In this document: in pieces, positions 51,287 to 60,118 of the stretch
How positions within the stretch are numbered: position 1 is the first letter of the stretch
How the letters are laid out: every line of letters starts with the position of its first letter
Assembly (NCBI RefSeq): GCF_036227605.1
Contig: NZ_CP109487.1
Coordinates: 4,779,501-4,843,500 of the forward strand
Length of the DNA: 64,000 nucleotides
From: Streptomyces sp. NBC_01439
GTDB lineage: Bacteria; Actinomycetota; Actinomycetes; Streptomycetales; Streptomycetaceae
Reading direction: 5' to 3'
Program-made: the position numbers and the translations under genes
Notes under the pieces: generated by a model
Database searches by the model: none
What the model saw: only the letters and a program-made list of their open reading frames with translations
What the model was told of the DNA's origin: nothing

Positions 51287-52370
51287 GCACGGCCAGGACT
51301 CCATGGCCCGCGGCGCCGACGAGAAACTCGTCTCCCGGCGCATCAAGCTACCCAAACGCGTCGTCGAGGCGCCGCTCAGGCAGGTGACCAAGCGCCTGCT
51401 GATGGCGTTGTTCGTGCTCTTCCTGACGGTCTTCATCGTGTGGCTGGACCGCGACGGCTACCACGACAACGCCAACGAGCAGGTCGATCTCCTCGACTGC
51501 TTCTACTACGCCACGGTGACGCTGTCCACGACGGGCTACGGCGACATCGTGCCGTACAGCGACAGTGCGCGACTGATCAACATCCTGCTGATCACCCCGC
51601 TGCGCGTGCTGTTCCTGATCATCCTGGTCGGCACCACCCTGGAAGTCCTGACGGAACGGACGAGGGAAGAGTGGCGGCTGAAGAGCTGGAGGAAGAACTT
51701 GCGTGAGCACACGGTCGTCATCGGCTTCGGCACGAAGGGCCGCTCGGCCCTCATGACGCTGCTGGCCACCGGCCTCTCCAAAGAGCAGGTCGTCATCGTC
51801 GACCCGAGCGCCAAGGTGATCGACACGGCCAACGCGGAGGGCTTCACGGGCGTGGTCGGCGACGCCACCCGCTCCGACGTCCTGCTCCGCGCCGAACTGC
51901 AGAAGGCCCGTCAGATCGTCATCGCCACCCAGCGCGACGACACGGCGGTCCTGGTCACCCTGACCGCCCGGCAGCTCAACCGGGGAGCGAAGATCGTCGC
52001 GGCGGTGCGCGAGGAGGAGAACGCCCCGCTGCTGCGCCAGTCCGGCGCGGACGCGGTCATCACGAGCGCGAGCGCGGCCGGCCGGCTGCTGGGCCTCTCG
52101 GTGCTCAGCCCGAGCGCGGGCACCGTGATGGAGGACCTGATCCAGCAGGGCAGCGGCCTCGACCTCATCGAACGCCCCGCCCGCAAGGCCGAGGTCGGCA
52201 AGTCGGTGCGCGAGAGCGAGGACCTGGTGGTGAGCGTGCTGCGCGGGCACCGGCTGCTCCCGTACGACGACCCGCACGCGAACCCGATCCAGCTGACGGA
52301 CCGTCTCATCACCATCGTGCGGGCGACGCCGCCGGCCTCGCCACAGGTGAAGTTCGGACCTGCCGATTAG
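51279..52370 (+). CDS. Two-helix potassium channel with cytoplasmic RCK/TrkA-N domain
   Basis: A 363-residue channel subunit. TM1 is at about 39-56, the pore helix and selectivity filter at 73-89 (TVTLSTTGYGDIVP, with TTGYGD), and TM2 at about 97-120. From about 135 a Rossmann RCK domain begins (HTVVIGFGTKGRSALMTLL) with Asp at the end of strand 2 (VIVDPSAK), and a C-terminal RCK subdomain follows. It resembles MthK/Kch-type channels gated by ligands. The start is GTG 51279, with GGAGG about 9 bp upstream and a GTGA overlap with moeA; ATG 51270 is too close to that site. Confidence 0.92.
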   Translation: MKLHGQDSMARGADEKLVSRRIKLPKRVVEAPLRQVTKRLLMALFVLFLTVFIVWLDRDGYHDNANEQVDLLDCFYYATVTLSTTGYGDIVPYSDSARLINILLITPLRVLFLIILVGTTLEVLTERTREEWRLKSWRKNLREHTVVIGFGTKGRSALMTLLATGLSKEQVVIVDPSAKVIDTANAEGFTGVVGDATRSDVLLRAELQKARQIVIATQRDDTAVLVTLTARQLNRGAKIVAAVREEENAPLLRQSGADAVITSASAAGRLLGLSVLSPSAGTVMEDLIQQGSGLDLIERPARKAEVGKSVRESEDLVVSVLRGHRLLPYDDPHANPIQLTDRLITIVRATPPASPQVKFGPAD

Positions 52371-52396
52371 CCGCGCCGTGGCGTAGCCTCCGGGCC

Positions 52397-53374
52397 ATGC
52401 ATGCGATCACCATCGAGCAGCCCGGCGGCCCCGAGGCCCTCGTCTGGGCCGACGTACCCGATCCGGTGCCGGGCGAGGGCGAGGTCCTCGTCGAGGTCGC
52501 GGCGAGCGCCGTGAACCGCGCCGACGTCCTCCAGCGACAGGGGTTCTACGATCCGCCGCCCGGCGCCCCGCGCCATCCGGGGCTGGAGTGCTCCGGGCGG
52601 ATCGCCGCGATGGGGCCGGGGGTGTCCGGCTGGTCCGTGGGCGACGAGGTGTGCGCCCTGCTGGCGGGCGGCGGGTACGCGGAACGGGTGGCCGTGCCGG
52701 CGGGGCAGCTGCTGCCGGTCCCGGCGGGCGTGGACCTGGTGACGGCGGCCGCGCTGCCCGAGGTCGTCACGACCGTGTGGTCCAACGTGTTCATGGTGGC
52801 GGGGCTCCGCCCCGGCGAGACCCTGCTGGTGCACGGCGGGTCCAGCGGGATCGGGACCATGGCGATCCAGCTGGCGAAGGCGGTGGGCGCGACGGTCGCC
52901 GTGACGGCGGGCGGGCCGGAGAAGCTGGCGCGCTGCAAGGAGCTGGGAGCGGACGTCCTGATCGACTACCGCGAGCAGGACTTCGTGGCCGAGCTGCGCG
53001 AGGCGACGGGCGGAGCCGGGGCGGACGTGATCCTGGACATCATGGGCGCGAAGTACCTCGCCCGGAACGTGGACGCCCTGGCCGTGAACGGGCGGCTCGC
53101 GGTGATCGGGCTCCAGGGCGGGGTGAAGGCCGAACTGAACCTCGGCGCGCTGCTGGCCAAGCGGGCGGCGATCACCGCCACCTCGCTGCGCGCCCGCCCG
53201 CTGGATGAGAAGGCGGCCATCGTCGCCGCCGTACGCGAGCACGTGTGGCCGCTGGTGGCCGCGGGCCGGGTCCGCCCGGTGGTCCACGCGGCGTTCCCGA
53301 TGCGGGACGCCGCCGAGGCCCACCGCGTCCTGGAGTCGAGCAGTCACGTGGGCAAGCTGCTGCTCACGGTGTGA
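52397..53374 (+). CDS. NAD(P)H-quinone oxidoreductase, zinc-less MDR family
   Basis: A 325-residue medium-chain reductase. It has the N-terminal GroES-like fold (VPDPVPGEGEVLVEVAASAVNRADVLQRQGFYDPPPGAP), the NADPH-binding loop LLVHGGSSGIGTMAIQLAKA, and VILDIMGAKYLARNV. The zinc ligands of alcohol dehydrogenases are absent, which indicates a quinone oxidoreductase or enoyl reductase (QOR/PIG3-like; TP53I3 group). ATG 52397 directly follows the channel gene by 27 bp. The substrate is unknown. Confidence 0.9.
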   Translation: MHAITIEQPGGPEALVWADVPDPVPGEGEVLVEVAASAVNRADVLQRQGFYDPPPGAPRHPGLECSGRIAAMGPGVSGWSVGDEVCALLAGGGYAERVAVPAGQLLPVPAGVDLVTAAALPEVVTTVWSNVFMVAGLRPGETLLVHGGSSGIGTMAIQLAKAVGATVAVTAGGPEKLARCKELGADVLIDYREQDFVAELREATGGAGADVILDIMGAKYLARNVDALAVNGRLAVIGLQGGVKAELNLGALLAKRAAITATSLRARPLDEKAAIVAAVREHVWPLVAAGRVRPVVHAAFPMRDAAEAHRVLESSSHVGKLLLTV

Positions 53375-53410
53375 GGGCGCTGGGAGGTGCCCCCGACAGG
53401 GCTGGAAGAT

Positions 53411-53460
53411 CCAGCCCCGCCGGCGTTCGAGGCGCGGGGTCCGGGGCGGGGCCCCGGGAC
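53411..53460. repeat. Dispersed GC-rich repeat, copy 2
   Basis: CCAGCCCCGCCGGCG, TCGAGGCGCGGGG, TCCGGGG and a GGGGCCCC hairpin: close relative of 48984-49036. It sits between convergent genes ending at 53374 and 53499 and may help to terminate both. Confidence 0.6.
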
Positions 53461-53498
53461 ACCGGCCCTCTCCGAGACACCCGCCCCGCGCCGCACGG

Positions 53499-54842
53499 CT
53501 AGAGGCTGCGCAGCAGGACCGCCGGGGATTCCACGCAGTCGGCGACGTAGCGCAGGAAGCCGCCCGCCGTGCCGCCGTCGCACACCCGGTGGTCGAAGGT
53601 CAGCGACAGCTGGACGACCTTGCGGACCGCCAGCTGACCTTCGTGGACCCACGGCTTGTCGATGATCCGGCCCACGCCGAGCATCGCCGCCTCCGGGTGG
53701 TTGATGATCGGCGTGGAGCCGTCGACCCCGAACACCCCGTAGTTGTTCAGGGTGAAGGTGCCGCCGGTCAGATCGGCCGGAGCCAGCTTCCCGGCCCGGG
53801 CGAGCTCGGTCAGCCGGGCGAACTCGGCCGACAGGGACTCCGGGTTGCGGTGCTGCGCGTCCCGGACGACCGGAACCACCAGACCCCGCTCCGTCTGCGC
53901 GGCGAAGCCCAGGTGCACCGACGGGAGCCGGACGATCTCCTTGGCCGCGAGGTCCACGGTGGAGTTGAGCTCCGGGTACCGGGCCAGGGCCGCCGTGCAG
54001 ATCCGGGCCAGCAGCGCGAGCACCGAGATCTTGGGCCCGCCCACGGCGTTCATCGCGGCCCGGGTGGCCATCAGCTCGGTGGCGTCCGCGTCGACCCAGC
54101 AGGTGGCGTCCGGGATCTCGCGGCGGCTGCGCGACAGCTTCTCGGCGACCGCCCCGCGCACTCCCTTGAGCGGGATCCGCTCGCCCCGTGCCGCCACCGC
54201 CGGCGCCGCCGCGGTGACCGGGGCGGGTTCGGGCGCCCGCAGCGCGGCCAGCGCCGCCTCGACGTCGGCCCGCAGGATCAGCCCTTCGGGTCCCGACCCC
54301 GTCAGCGCGCGCAGGTCGACCCCGCCGTCCTTGGCCAGCTTGCGCACCAGCGGCGAGATCACGGGCACCGGGCCGGCGACAGCCGCCGGAGCGACCGCAG
54401 CGACCGCAGCGACCGCAGCCGCAGGAGCGACCGGAGCGGCGACGACCGGCGCCGACACCGCGGCGGTGACGGGTCGCACCCGTCGCCGACGCGCCGGGCG
54501 CGAGTGGTCCTCTCCGTAACCGATCAGGGGCCGGGGCACGTTGCCGGAGCCCTCGGCCTCGGCCGCCTGCGCGGCCGGGGCCTCGGGGAGCGACGACGCC
54601 CCCACCGCGACGGTGATCAGCGGTGCTCCGACGGGCAGTTCCGTGCCCTCCTCCCCGAAACGGGCGGTGACCACACCGCCGTAGGGGCACGGAACCTCCA
54701 CCATCGCCTTGGCCGTCTCGACCTCGACCACCGGCTGGTCGATGGCGACGACATCGCCCACCGCGACCAGCCAGCGGACGATCTCGGCCTCGGTCAGGCC
54801 CTCCCCGAGATCGGGAAGCTTGAATTCCATTACCTGCGGCAT
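53499..54842 (-). CDS. bkdC: Branched-chain keto-acid dehydrogenase E2 (operon 2)
   Basis: A 447-residue acyltransferase. Lipoyl domain 1-80 with Lys45 in VETAKAMVEV; E3/E1-binding domain (SPLVRKLAKDGGVDLRALTGSGPEGLI, about 170-210); catalytic domain with TFDHRVCDGGTAGGFL at the active site. The linker holds Ala/Val/Pro repeats, with three GCGACCGCA-like 9-bp units around 54395-54420. The ATG overlaps the E1beta stop by one base. Paralogous to the E2 at 34471; the HRVCDG variant and short linker set it apart. Confidence 0.88.
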   Translation of the reverse strand: MPQVMEFKLPDLGEGLTEAEIVRWLVAVGDVVAIDQPVVEVETAKAMVEVPCPYGGVVTARFGEEGTELPVGAPLITVAVGASSLPEAPAAQAAEAEGSGNVPRPLIGYGEDHSRPARRRRVRPVTAAVSAPVVAAPVAPAAAVAAVAAVAPAAVAGPVPVISPLVRKLAKDGGVDLRALTGSGPEGLILRADVEAALAALRAPEPAPVTAAAPAVAARGERIPLKGVRGAVAEKLSRSRREIPDATCWVDADATELMATRAAMNAVGGPKISVLALLARICTAALARYPELNSTVDLAAKEIVRLPSVHLGFAAQTERGLVVPVVRDAQHRNPESLSAEFARLTELARAGKLAPADLTGGTFTLNNYGVFGVDGSTPIINHPEAAMLGVGRIIDKPWVHEGQLAVRKVVQLSLTFDHRVCDGGTAGGFLRYVADCVESPAVLLRSL

Positions 54843-55861
54843 CAGTTCTCCCACTGCAGGCGGGCCACGGTGTCCAGGATCCGGTCCACACCCGGCAGGT
54901 GGTGCTTCTCCAGCATCGGCGGCGGGTAGGGGATGTCGAAGCCCGTCACCCGCAGCACCGGTGCCTCCAGGTGGTGGAAGCACCGCTCGGTGACCCGGGC
55001 GGCGATCTCCGCGCCCGGTCCGCCGAAGCCGCCGGCCTCGTGGACCACCACCGCGCGCCCGGTGCGGCGTACGGACTCCACGACCGTGTCCTCGTCGAAG
55101 GGGACCAGCGAGCGCAGGTCCACGACCTCCAGGTCCCAGCCCTCCTCGCGCGCCGCCTCGGCCGCCTCCAGGCACACCGGCAGCGAGGGCCCGTAGGTGA
55201 TCAGGGTCGCGCTCGTGCCGGTCCGCCGGACCAGGGCCTTTCCGATGCCCGGCACGGCCGCCGGCGCCTCGGGCCGCCAGTCGGCCTTCGACCAGTAGAG
55301 CCGCTTCGGCTCCAGGAAGACCACCGGGTCGTCGCTCGCGATCGACGCGCGCAGCAGCCCGTACGCGTCCTCGACCGTTGCCGGGGTCACCACGTGTAGG
55401 CCCGGCGTGGCCACGTAGTACGCCTCGGAGGAGTCGCAGTGGTGCTCCACGCCGCCGATCCCGCCGCCGTACGGCACGCGGATGGTGATCGGCAGCGGCA
55501 TCGCGCCGCGGGTGCGGTTGCGCATCTTCGCCACGTGCGAGATCAGCTGCTCGAACGCCGGGTAGGCGAAGGCGTCGAACTGCATCTCCACCACCGGGCG
55601 CAGCCCGTACATGGCCATGCCGACCGCCGCGCCCAGGATTCCCGCCTCCGCGAGCGGGGTGTCCGTGCAACGCTCCTCGCCGAACTCCTTCGCGAGCCCG
55701 TCGGTGATCCGGAAGACCCCGCCCAGCGTCCCGACGTCCTCGCCCATCACGTGGACCGTCGGGTCCTCGGCCATCGCGTCGCGCATCGCCCGGGTCAGGG
55801 CCTGCGCCATCGTCGCGGGCTTGGACCCCGTCTTCGCGGACTTCGCCGCCACCGTCGTCAC
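54842..55861 (-). CDS. bkdB: Keto-acid dehydrogenase E1 beta (operon 2)
   Basis: A 339-residue beta subunit. HVMGEDVGTLGGVFRITDGL, DTPLAEAGILGAAVGMAMYG and RVPYGGGIGGVEHHCDSSEAYYVATPGLHV match the branched-chain E1beta family. GTG start in a GTGA overlap with E1alpha. The first 15 residues are extra compared with operon 1. Confidence 0.9.
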   Translation of the reverse strand: MTTVAAKSAKTGSKPATMAQALTRAMRDAMAEDPTVHVMGEDVGTLGGVFRITDGLAKEFGEERCTDTPLAEAGILGAAVGMAMYGLRPVVEMQFDAFAYPAFEQLISHVAKMRNRTRGAMPLPITIRVPYGGGIGGVEHHCDSSEAYYVATPGLHVVTPATVEDAYGLLRASIASDDPVVFLEPKRLYWSKADWRPEAPAAVPGIGKALVRRTGTSATLITYGPSLPVCLEAAEAAREEGWDLEVVDLRSLVPFDEDTVVESVRRTGRAVVVHEAGGFGGPGAEIAARVTERCFHHLEAPVLRVTGFDIPYPPPMLEKHHLPGVDRILDTVARLQWEN

Positions 55862-56994
55862 TCCCGGCCCTCTGCTTCCAACTCTGCGCGCAGCATGGCC
55901 GCCTGCTCCCGCAGCCGGTCCGTCTGCTCCGCGTACACGTGCGCGAACAGGTCCGTCGGGTCCACCACCGGGTCCGCGTTCATCCCCTCGCGGAGCGCCG
56001 CGGCCATCGCCTCGGCGTCGTCGCGCACCGCCCGGATCGCCGCTTCGTCGATGATCCCGCGGGCGGTCAGCTCACGCTCCAGCAGATCGACCGGGTCGTG
56101 CGCCTTCCAGGCCTCGACCTCGGCGTCACCGCGGTAGCGGGTCGCGTCGTCGGCGTTGGTGTGGGCCTCCATCCGGTACGTGACGGCCTCGATCAGGGTC
56201 GGACCGCCACCGGCCCGGGCCCGCCGGACCGCCTCGGACAGCACCTCGTGCATGGCGGCGACGTCGTTGCCGTCGACCAGACGGCCGGGCATCCCGTACC
56301 CCACGGCCTTGTGGGCCAGCGTCGGGGCGGCCGTCTGCTTGGCGAGGGGGACGGAGATCGCGAAGCCGTTGTTCTGCACGAGGAAGACCACCGGGGCCTG
56401 CCAGACGGCGGCGAAGTTCAGTGCCTCGTGGAAATCGCCCTCGCTGGTGCCGCCGTCGCCGACCATGGCGAGGGCGACGACGTCGTCGCCGCGCAGCCGG
56501 GCCGCGTGCGCCAGGCCCACCGCGTGGGGCAGCTGGGTGGCGAGCGGGGTCGAGAGCGGGGCTATGCGGTGCTCGCGCGGGTCGTACCCGGTGTGCCAGT
56601 CGCCGCGCAGCAGGGTCAACGCCTGTACGGGGTCCAGTCCGCGCGCCACGGCCGCCAGGGTGTCCCGGTAGCTCGGGAACAGCCAGTCCTGCTCCTCGAG
56701 GACCAGTGCGGCCGCGATCTCGCAGGCCTCCTGGCCGACGGTGGAGGGGTAGACGGCGAGCCGGCCCTGCTTGGTGAGCGCCGTGGCCTGGGCGTTGTAG
56801 CGCCGGCCGCGCACCAGCTCGGCGTAGCAGCGGCGCATCAGCTCCGGGTCGAGCCGGTCCGCCGCCTCGGTGCCCAGCACCCGGTAGGGCTCGGGGTCCG
56901 GAAGCAGCGGCGCGGCATCCGTGCGGGGGCTCCAGGCGGGCGGCTGGGTGGAACGGTGGGACGCACCGGCACCGGGCAGCTCTTGGACCGTCAT
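55858..56994 (-). CDS. bkdA: Keto-acid dehydrogenase E1 alpha (operon 2)
   Basis: A 378-residue TPP enzyme subunit. The TPP motif is AMVGDGGTSEGDFHEALNFAAVWQAPVVFLVQNN, the loop YRMEAHTNADDATRYRGD follows, and VYPSTVGQEACEIAAALVL comes before it. It decarboxylates branched 2-oxo acids and passes the acyl group to E2. ATG 56994 is chosen for its GGAGG site 11 bp upstream; GTG 57006 is possible. Divergent from the Lrp gene, with a TetR-type palindrome at 57058 between them. Confidence 0.9.
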   Translation of the reverse strand: MTVQELPGAGASHRSTQPPAWSPRTDAAPLLPDPEPYRVLGTEAADRLDPELMRRCYAELVRGRRYNAQATALTKQGRLAVYPSTVGQEACEIAAALVLEEQDWLFPSYRDTLAAVARGLDPVQALTLLRGDWHTGYDPREHRIAPLSTPLATQLPHAVGLAHAARLRGDDVVALAMVGDGGTSEGDFHEALNFAAVWQAPVVFLVQNNGFAISVPLAKQTAAPTLAHKAVGYGMPGRLVDGNDVAAMHEVLSEAVRRARAGGGPTLIEAVTYRMEAHTNADDATRYRGDAEVEAWKAHDPVDLLERELTARGIIDEAAIRAVRDDAEAMAAALREGMNADPVVDPTDLFAHVYAEQTDRLREQAAMLRAELEAEGRE

Positions 56995-57057
56995 GGCGGC
57001 GTACACCTCCTCGTGGGAAGCGGGCAGGGGGTGCCCCGGGTGTGAGGCCCCTCACCT

Positions 57058-57071
57058 ACCGATTGTTCGGT
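57058..57071. promoter_or_regulatory. ACCGA-N4-TCGGT operator upstream of bkd operon 2
   Basis: ACCGATTGTTCGGT, a 5+5 palindrome with a 4-bp centre, 64 bp before the E1alpha start and 102 bp before the Lrp start. It differs at only one central base from the site at 60050-60063 between the 3-hydroxyacyl-CoA dehydrogenase and paaN genes. Confidence 0.75.
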
Positions 57072-57172
57072 TGTCTGCGCAATTTGGCTACAGGCGACGC
57101 CAGGCTGTGGACAAACGGGCGCCGGGGCCCTGGGATGGATGCAGGACGTCCAGGAGAGGGAGGCATCGGGCA

Positions 57173-57751
57173 ATGCCGGATGAACAAATGGCCGGAACGG
57201 GTCCCGCACCGGCTGTGCCCGGGGGCGCCCCGGGAGCCACTTCGGGCCCGCCCGTCGCACCCCGCCCGCTGGATCCGATCGACCGCTCGATCATGCGGCT
57301 GCTCCAGGCGGACGGCCGCGCGTCGATACGGTCGGTGGCGGAGCAGGTGCACGTCTCACGGGCGAACGCCTACGCCCGGATCAACCGGCTCATCGACGAC
57401 GGGGTGATCCGCGGGTTCACGGCCCGCGTCAACCACGAACGCGCGGGCCAGGGCGCGTCCGCCTACATCACCTTGAAGATCGTCCAGAACTCCTGGCGCA
57501 CGGTCCGCGAGCAGCTGCGCGAGCTCCCGGGTGCCGCGCACATCGCGCTGGTCAGCGGCGATTTCGACGTCCTGCTGCTGGTGCACACCCCGGACAACCG
57601 GACCCTGCGCGAGCTGGTCCTGACCCGGCTCCAGGCCATCCCGGAGGTCCTCTCGACGCGTACCCTGCTGGTCTTCGAGGAAACGGATCTCCTGGACACC
57701 GGCCCGGGCCCGGCCGGCGGCGCCCCGACGATCTCGGAGGACGCCCCCTGA
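57173..57751 (+). CDS. Lrp/AsnC family regulator, BkdR-like
   Basis: A 192-residue regulator. A disordered Pro/Gly/Ala N-terminus of 35 residues is followed by an AsnC HTH (IDRSIMRLLQADGRASIRSVAEQVHVSRANAYARINRLI) and the RAM ligand domain (GAAHIALVSGDFDVLLLVHTPDN). Lrp-type BkdR proteins control branched-chain keto-acid dehydrogenase operons in Pseudomonas and Streptomyces; the divergent position here supports the same role. ATG 57173, with AGGGAGG upstream. Confidence 0.9.
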   Translation: MPDEQMAGTGPAPAVPGGAPGATSGPPVAPRPLDPIDRSIMRLLQADGRASIRSVAEQVHVSRANAYARINRLIDDGVIRGFTARVNHERAGQGASAYITLKIVQNSWRTVREQLRELPGAAHIALVSGDFDVLLLVHTPDNRTLRELVLTRLQAIPEVLSTRTLLVFEETDLLDTGPGPAGGAPTISEDAP

Positions 57752-57865
57752 TCCGAGGGCACCCCCAAGAGGTGCCTGAGGGCTGTCCCGTAGCCCGTCC
57801 GGGTGTGACGGCGCCCCCGGTGCGGCCCGTACGGGCGCTCCGGGGGCGGTCGGTGCCCGGAAGGG

Positions 57866-58453
57866 TCAGCGGGCGGTGCGCAGGCCGTCGAAGGCGAGGT
57901 GGACCACCGCGTCGGCGAGCTGGGCGTGGCCGTCGCCCGGGTGCGGGCGGTACCACTCGACGAGGGAGTTGACCATGCCGAAGAGGAGCCGGGTGGCGAG
58001 GCGTATGTCCACGTCGGCCCGCAGGTCGCCCTCCGCCGCTGCGGCCCCCAGCAGGTCCGCGACCTGGTGGTCGAACTCGCGGCGGCGTTCCAGCGCCCAG
58101 CGCTCGGTGCGGGTGTTGCCGCGGACGCGCAGCAGCAGCGTCACGTACGGCAGCTCGCTGACCAGCACCTCGACCGTGCGGCGCGTGACGTACTCGACGC
58201 GCTCGACCGCCCGGCCGCGTACCGCTCCCGGCTCCTCCAGGATCCCGAAGAGCCCGTCGAGGGCGCGGCTCACGGCCCGCCGCAGCAGTTCCTCCTTGCC
58301 CGCGACGTGGTGGTAGATCGAGGACTTCGAGATGCCCGCGGCCTTGGAGAGGTGCTCCATCGAGGTGCCGTCGTAGCCGCGCTCGTTGAAGACCTGGACG
58401 GCGACCGACAGCAGTGTCTCGGGGGTGTAGGTGTCCCGCTTGGCCGTCGTCAC
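57866..58453 (-). CDS. TetR family regulator, PaaR-like by context
   Basis: A 195-residue TetR protein. HTH at residues 10-55 (YTPETLLSVAVQVFNERGYDGTSMEHLSKAAGISKSSIYHHVAGKEELL). The C-terminal domain has VTRRTVEVLVSELPYVTLLLRVRGNTRTE and ends HLAFDGLRTAR, as in TetR regulators of phenylacetate and fatty-acid catabolism. GTG start in a GTGA overlap with the 3-hydroxyacyl-CoA dehydrogenase. With paaN just across, it probably senses a CoA ester, for example phenylacetyl-CoA, and binds ACCGA-N4-TCGGT. Confidence 0.88.
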   Translation of the reverse strand: MTTAKRDTYTPETLLSVAVQVFNERGYDGTSMEHLSKAAGISKSSIYHHVAGKEELLRRAVSRALDGLFGILEEPGAVRGRAVERVEYVTRRTVEVLVSELPYVTLLLRVRGNTRTERWALERRREFDHQVADLLGAAAAEGDLRADVDIRLATRLLFGMVNSLVEWYRPHPGDGHAQLADAVVHLAFDGLRTAR

Positions 58454-59994
58454 TCGTTCTCCCCCGTGTCGTCCTGGTCGCCCTCTTCGCCGCCGGCCCC
58501 GTCGCCGTCCTCGTAGCCCAGTTTGAACAGGGCGAGGGAGGGTGCGTAGCGGCCGCCGGGGACGCGTTCGTCGAGGTGGTGCAGCAGGTCGTAGGCCCAG
58601 TCCCGGCCGATCCGGTCGTGCCATTCGGTCGGTCCCAGCGGGTAGTTGACACCCAGTCGCATCGCCGTGTCGATGTCCTCGGCGGACGCGACCCCCCGGG
58701 CGACCGCGTCGGCCGTCAGGTCGATCAGCATCGCGACGGTCCGCGCGACGATCATGCCGGGGACGTCGCCGATCACGGAGACCTGCTTGCCCAGCTTCTG
58801 GAAGAGGCCGATCGCCTCGGCGAGCGTGCGCTCGCTGGTGTCCGCGCTCGCGGAGAGCGCGATCCGGGTGGCGCCCCGGTAGTCGAGGGCGAGGTCGAAG
58901 TAGACGACGTCCGCGAACTCCACCGAGGTCTTGCCGTCCGCGAGGACCAGCTGGCCCTCCCCGGGGAGCTGGATGTACGGGCCGCCCTGCCCGGTGGCCG
59001 CGACCGCGATCCCGGCCTCCTCCAGCAGGTCCACCAGGTCGGCGGCGGGGCCGAGGTCACCGACGACGGTGACCTTCGCCGGGGCCTCCTCGGGCGCTGC
59101 GGTGTGGGGGAGCGCGGGCTCGGCGTCCGGGCCGTACGGGTACCAGCCGTGCCCGGACTTGCGGCCGAGGCGGCCCGACTGGACGAGGCGGCGCTGGGCG
59201 AGCGAGGGGGTGAACTTCGGGCTGCGGAAGAAGGACTCCCACACCGAGCGGGTCACGGCCTCGTTGACGTCCTGGCCGATCAGGTCGGTCAGCTGGAAGG
59301 GGCCCATCTTGAAGCCGCCGCTCTCGCGGAGCACGGCGTCGATGGTGGCCGGGTCGGCGCCCCGCTCCTCGTACACCGCGAAGGCCTCGGCGTAGAAGGG
59401 GCGGGCGATCCGGTTGACGATGAACCCGGGGGTGTCGGCGCAGCGGACCGGCGTCTTCCCCCAGCCGAGGACGGTGCGGTACGCGCGCTCGGCGGCGGCC
59501 GGGTCGGTGGCGAAGCCGCTGACCACCTCGACGAGCGGGAGCAGCGGGGCCGGGTTGAAGAAGTGCAGGCCGAGGAAGCGGCCGGGGTGCGCGAGAGGGG
59601 CGGCGAGCTCGGTGACCGAGAGGGAGGAGGTGTTGGTGGCCAGCAGCGCGTCCGGTGCGACCACCTCTTCGAGGGCGGCGAAGAGCGTCTGCTTCACGGT
59701 GACGTTCTCGACCACCGCCTCGATGACGAGGGCGGCCCCCGCGAGGTCCGCGAGGTCGCCGGCCGACGCGATCCGGCCGATCGCCTCCTCGGCCTCGGCG
59801 CGGTCGAGGCGGCCCTTGGCGGCCATCCGCTCGACCCGGTCCTGGACGATGCCGACCCCGTCGGCGGCGAGCGCGGCGTTGATGTCGTAGATCAGCACGC
59901 GGTGACCTGCGAGAAGGGCGACCTGGGCGATGCCCTGTCCCATGGTGCCGGCGCCGACGACCGCCACAGTGCGGGACCGCTCGATTGCTGTCAT
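58450..59994 (-). CDS. 3-Hydroxyacyl-CoA dehydrogenase, double-domain
   Basis: A 514-residue NAD enzyme. The N-terminal Rossmann domain has VAVVGAGTMGQGIAQ; the catalytic His-Glu region is LGLHFFNPAPLLPLVEVV with TNTSSLSVTEL. Two C-terminal helical 3HCDH domains follow (residues 190-290 and 415-495, with DVNEAVTRSVWESFF and GVNYPLGPTEWHDRIG). This architecture fits PaaH-type enzymes of phenylacetate degradation or general beta-oxidation. ATG 59994 has GGAGG at 8 bp. Coupled to the TetR gene, divergent from paaN. Confidence 0.9.
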   Translation of the reverse strand: MTAIERSRTVAVVGAGTMGQGIAQVALLAGHRVLIYDINAALAADGVGIVQDRVERMAAKGRLDRAEAEEAIGRIASAGDLADLAGAALVIEAVVENVTVKQTLFAALEEVVAPDALLATNTSSLSVTELAAPLAHPGRFLGLHFFNPAPLLPLVEVVSGFATDPAAAERAYRTVLGWGKTPVRCADTPGFIVNRIARPFYAEAFAVYEERGADPATIDAVLRESGGFKMGPFQLTDLIGQDVNEAVTRSVWESFFRSPKFTPSLAQRRLVQSGRLGRKSGHGWYPYGPDAEPALPHTAAPEEAPAKVTVVGDLGPAADLVDLLEEAGIAVAATGQGGPYIQLPGEGQLVLADGKTSVEFADVVYFDLALDYRGATRIALSASADTSERTLAEAIGLFQKLGKQVSVIGDVPGMIVARTVAMLIDLTADAVARGVASAEDIDTAMRLGVNYPLGPTEWHDRIGRDWAYDLLHHLDERVPGGRYAPSLALFKLGYEDGDGAGGEEGDQDDTGENE

Positions 59995-60049
59995 GCCCTG
60001 ATCCTCCCGCACACACGTGTCCACAGGTCCGCCGGGCCCTCTTGTCCCG

Positions 60050-60063
60050 ACCGATCGTTCGGT
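60050..60063. promoter_or_regulatory. ACCGA-N4-TCGGT operator between dehydrogenase and paaN
   Basis: ACCGATCGTTCGGT, centred on CGATCG-overlapping bases, lies 56 bp from each start codon of the divergent genes. Same type as 57058-57071, with 13 of 14 bases identical. Likely operator of the coupled TetR protein. Confidence 0.78.
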
Positions 60064-60118
60064 TACTCTAACTCCAGTCTGCTCTCCTTCGCCCGGCTCA
60101 ACGAGGAGTTGGTCCCTG

